Part shown: piece after piece, positions 61,904 through 64,000 of the stretch | How positions within the stretch are numbered: position 1 is the stretch's first letter | How the letters are laid out: the number at the start of each line of letters is the position of its first letter | NCBI RefSeq assembly: GCF_015351475.1 | Contig: NZ_JADKPR010000015.1 | Coordinates: 1-64,000, forward strand | DNA length: 64,000 nucleotides | Reading direction: 5' to 3' | DNA from: Flavobacterium sp. HJJ | GTDB lineage: Bacteria > Bacteroidota > Bacteroidia > Flavobacteriales > Flavobacteriaceae | Program-made: the position numbers and the translations under genes | Notes under the pieces: generated by a model | The model's database searches: none | The model's input: only the letters and a program-made list of their open reading frames with translations | What the model was told of the DNA's origin: nothing

Positions 61904-61973
61904 GTAGGGACAAGCTGCGACTTGTCCGTACTGTTTTTAATTTTTTCGGTGACAAATAACGACTTGTCCGTAC
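61904..61973. repeat. GACAAGTCGCGACTTGTC-type repeats upstream of argH
   Basis: GTAGGGACAAGCTGCGACTT with GTCCGTAC (61904-61931), then a half copy GACAAATAACGACTTGTCCG (61950-61969). Same family as 31055-31081 in the trpE-trpG gap. Confidence 0.7.
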
Positions 61974-62010
61974 TTTTTTAATTCAAATTTTCTTGATTTA
62001 CTGAATGTCC

Positions 62011-62087
62011 TAGCCCCGATGGAAGCAACATCCTTTCCTGCCGGGGTTCGGCAGGAAAGATATAGCGGACAGCGGGATTAGCTCCTG
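62011..62087. repeat. TAGCCCCGAT...AGCGGGATTAGC interspersed repeat
   Basis: TAGCCCCGATGGAAGCAACA, an internal hairpin CTTTCCTGCCG / CGGCAGGAAAG, then AGATATAGCGGACAGCGGGA and TTAGCTCC. GC-rich in an AT-rich gap between argH and the deacylase. I know this type as a dispersed element of Flavobacterium genomes. Confidence 0.75.
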
Positions 62088-62096
62088 AAAACTATT

Positions 62097-63167
62097 TTAA
62101 TTTTTGAAAAAGTTTCCAAGTATTTTAATGTACAATTGGATTCCTTCTTCGATTTCGTTTACATATATAAATTCGTCTGCCGAATGTGACCGCAAGCTTT
62201 CTCCCGGTCCTAGTTTTAATGACTTGCAATACAAAACAGATTGATCCGAAAGGGTAGGAGAGCCATAAGTGGTTCTTCCCAAAGCGATACCTGCCTGTAC
62301 CAATCCGTGCGAAACAGGGATTGATGATGCATTTAAATGCATTGAGCGGGGTGTAACTTCGGCTTTAACATTGGCTCTTACGGTTTCTAGAATTTCGGTA
62401 TTGTTGTAGCAGTCATTGACACGGATATCGACTACCAAATGGCATTCGGCCGGAACTACATTGTGCTGTTTTCCAGCATTTACTTGAGTTACAGTCATTT
62501 TTACGGGACCTAAAACCTCCGATATTTTTTCGAATTGAAAGGTTTTGAACCAATCAATCACGGGCATTGCATTATAAATTGGGTTGTCTGGATTATTGTG
62601 TGCAGCGTGGCTGGCAGTTCCTTTTACGACTATATCCAATACTAGCAAACCTTTTTCGGCGATGGCCAGCTGCATTAAAGTTGGTTCTCCAACGATGGCG
62701 CATTCCAGCTCTGGCAAGTGCTTCAAAACGCTGTTTAAGCCATTTTTACCACTGCTTTCTTCCTCTGCCGAAGCCACAATAACAATGTTGTAAGGCAGGT
62801 TTTCGCAGGCATAAAAATGGGTGAATGCTGCAATTAATGAAACCAAACATCCGCCGGCATCGTTGCTGCCCAAACCATATAGTTTGCCGTCTTTTACTAT
62901 CGCTTCAAACGGATCGTTAGTATAGCCTTGATTGGGTTTTACAGTATCGTGATGCGAATTGAGTAAAAGTGTAGGCTTTGATTTATCAAAATGCAGGTTG
63001 TAAGCCCAGATATTATTGTTTTCCCGTTCAAAAGGAATGTTGTTTTGTGTAAACCAATTTTCAATTAAAAGCGCAGTCTGCTCTTCTTCGCTCGAAAAAG
63101 AAGGAGTTTCAATCAGCGATTTTAAAAGAGAAATGGCTTCTTGTATGAGGGTTTCTATGTTTTTCAT
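62097..63167 (-). CDS. M20-family deacylase of arginine synthesis (ArgE-like)
   Basis: 356 residues. A zinc aminoacylase with metal ligands in NSHHDTVKPN near 71-80, GSNDAGGCLVSLIAAF near 99-114, ASAEEESSG near 132-140 and IVGEPT near 153. It removes the N-acyl group to give citrulline or ornithine. Several Bacteroidota use N-succinyl or N-acetyl citrulline rather than acetylornithine, so the real substrate may be an acylcitrulline. It lies between argB and argH. Confidence 0.92.
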   Translation of the reverse strand: MKNIETLIQEAISLLKSLIETPSFSSEEEQTALLIENWFTQNNIPFERENNNIWAYNLHFDKSKPTLLLNSHHDTVKPNQGYTNDPFEAIVKDGKLYGLGSNDAGGCLVSLIAAFTHFYACENLPYNIVIVASAEEESSGKNGLNSVLKHLPELECAIVGEPTLMQLAIAEKGLLVLDIVVKGTASHAAHNNPDNPIYNAMPVIDWFKTFQFEKISEVLGPVKMTVTQVNAGKQHNVVPAECHLVVDIRVNDCYNNTEILETVRANVKAEVTPRSMHLNASSIPVSHGLVQAGIALGRTTYGSPTLSDQSVLYCKSLKLGPGESLRSHSADEFIYVNEIEEGIQLYIKILGNFFKN

Positions 63168-63177
63168 TTATTTTATT

Positions 63178-63230
63178 TTCAACGCAAATTTCACGAATTA
63201 ATTTGTGCAAATTAATGTAATTTGTGTTTA
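63178..63230. repeat. Half-site related to the 50009-50192 element
   Basis: GCAAATTTCACGAATTAATT and TGTGCAAATTAATGTAATTT G match the inner arms of the element at 50009-50192, but the CACGGCATTCGC ends are missing. Confidence 0.45.
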
Positions 63231-63234
63231 ATTT

Positions 63235-64000
63235 TTACAATTCGATTGTTGTAAAAATTGCGTTTGTGTTTTGTAACATTCTGTGATGACCAATCCGTAT
63301 TTTTTGAACGCCTTTCGATAAGCTGTTAAAACAATTATCCAATTTAGGAATCATACCGGAATGAATGGCGCCTTCTTCTTTTAATTTTGAATAAAGAGCT
63401 GAATTTATTTGCTGGATTACTGAATTTTCATCCTCTATATCGGTTAAAACCCCTGCTTTTTCGAAACAATAGGTTAAAGTAACATCAAAAACTTCGGAGG
63501 CAGCGATAGCCAATTCACTAGCAATAGTGTCAGCATTGGTATTCAATAATTGCCCTTGTCCGTCATGTGTGATGGCGCAGAATACTGGTGTTATGCCACT
63601 GTTTAATAATGTTTCCAATAAAGGAGTATTTACTTTTTGCACATCGCCTACAAAACCATAATCAATTGTTGGATGATTGCGTTTTGTTGACAGAATTAAA
63701 TTCCCGTCAGCTCCAGAAAAGCCAATGGCATTAGTATTATAGGCCTGCAGCTGAGCAACCACATTTTTATTGATTTCGCCTGCATAAATCATTACTACTA
63801 CATCGAGCATTGGTGCATCGGTAATACGGCGTCCGTCGATCATTTGGGGAACCAGGCCAATGCTCTGAGCCATTTTGGTAGCTGATTTTCCGCCTCCGTG
63901 AACGAGTATTTTATTACCTTCTATTTTTGAAAAATCAGTAAGGAACTGTTTTAATTCTGCTGGATTGTCGATGATGTTACCGCCAATTTTTATGATCGAA
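63235..64000 (-). CDS. argB: Acetyl- (or succinyl-) glutamate kinase, cut by the window edge
   Basis: The last 255 or so codons are seen; the start lies beyond 64000. The frame at the edge reads KIGGNIIDNP, then LVHGGGKSATKM, the amino acid kinase nucleotide motif, followed by DGRRITDAPMLDVVVMIYAG and NKNVVAQLQAYN. A Met at 63873 is internal, not the start. The enzyme phosphorylates the gamma carboxyl of N-acylglutamate, the second step of arginine synthesis. It is the upstream gene of the M20 deacylase and argH. Confidence 0.95.
   Translation of the reverse strand, partial: SIIKIGGNIIDNPAELKQFLTDFSKIEGNKILVHGGGKSATKMAQSIGLVPQMIDGRRITDAPMLDVVVMIYAGEINKNVVAQLQAYNTNAIGFSGADGNLILSTKRNHPTIDYGFVGDVQKVNTPLLETLLNSGITPVFCAITHDGQGQLLNTNADTIASELAIAASEVFDVTLTYCFEKAGVLTDIEDENSVIQQINSALYSKLKEEGAIHSGMIPKLDNCFNSLSKGVQKIRIGHHRMLQNTNAIFTTIEL

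Noticed and set aside
1..64000. CRISPR array, rRNA or tRNA genes
   Set aside because: No evenly spaced direct repeats with unique spacers and no recognisable tRNA or rRNA signature were seen; a dedicated search was not possible.

Overview
The window looks like a chromosomal segment of a Flavobacterium-type member of the Bacteroidota. The DNA is AT-rich. Promoters match the flavobacterial TAnnTTTG -7 element rather than the E. coli -10, genes have A-rich leaders instead of strong Shine-Dalgarno sites, and there are many SC-type lipoproteins. Gene families such as DUF1599, BT_3928-like DoxX, CHRD, DUF2157, YtxJ and OmpA with TSP3 repeats fit the same group. No rRNA, tRNA, CRISPR array or complete insertion sequence was recognised.

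Layout. 1-9.6 kb holds housekeeping and envelope genes: a TPR protein, tpiA, a TlpA-like thioredoxin, a MauE/DoxX protein, DUF1599, folP, two lipoproteins, rlmH and a TSUP permease. 9.6-11.2 kb holds a GNAT enzyme and an unknown exported protein. 11.4-21.4 kb is an unusual minus-strand block: a 1530-residue single-chain xanthine dehydrogenase/aldehyde oxidase-type molybdoenzyme, a large single-heme lipoprotein, a eukaryote-type DNase II, a phospholipase C-like phosphoesterase and the molybdoenzyme maturation factor XdhC. 22-32.7 kb is the tryptophan operon in the order trpE-G-D-C-F-B-A. It starts with a leader peptide containing three consecutive Trp codons and an attenuator, and it is interrupted by five non-trp genes and by several families of palindromic interspersed repeats.

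32.7-46.3 kb holds YceI, a beta-helix exported protein, a choice-of-anchor I lipoprotein, agmatine deiminase and N-carbamoylputrescine amidase (together agmatine to putrescine) on either side of an OmpA protein, hemG, small lipoproteins including a broken one, a luciferase-like oxidoreductase, a HAD phosphatase and a DUF808 membrane protein. 46.6-49.9 kb is a copper module: an AraC-type regulator carrying its own CxxC metal-binding domain, the CopA P-type ATPase and a CopZ-like chaperone. 50-60.5 kb holds a nitroreductase, a second large single-heme lipoprotein, clpB, ytxJ, a lipoprotein, two DUF2157-like membrane proteins and a receptor-like four-helix protein. 60.6-64 kb is the arginine operon segment argB (cut by the window edge) - M20 deacylase - argH.

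Points most worth attention are the DNase II/phosphoesterase/molybdoenzyme block, the trp attenuator, the repeat elements that lie in trp gene junctions and even supply the C-terminus of TrpF and the stop codons of TrpC and TrpG, and the gene remnants (an OmpA tail, an F420-reductase tail and a frameshifted lipoprotein).
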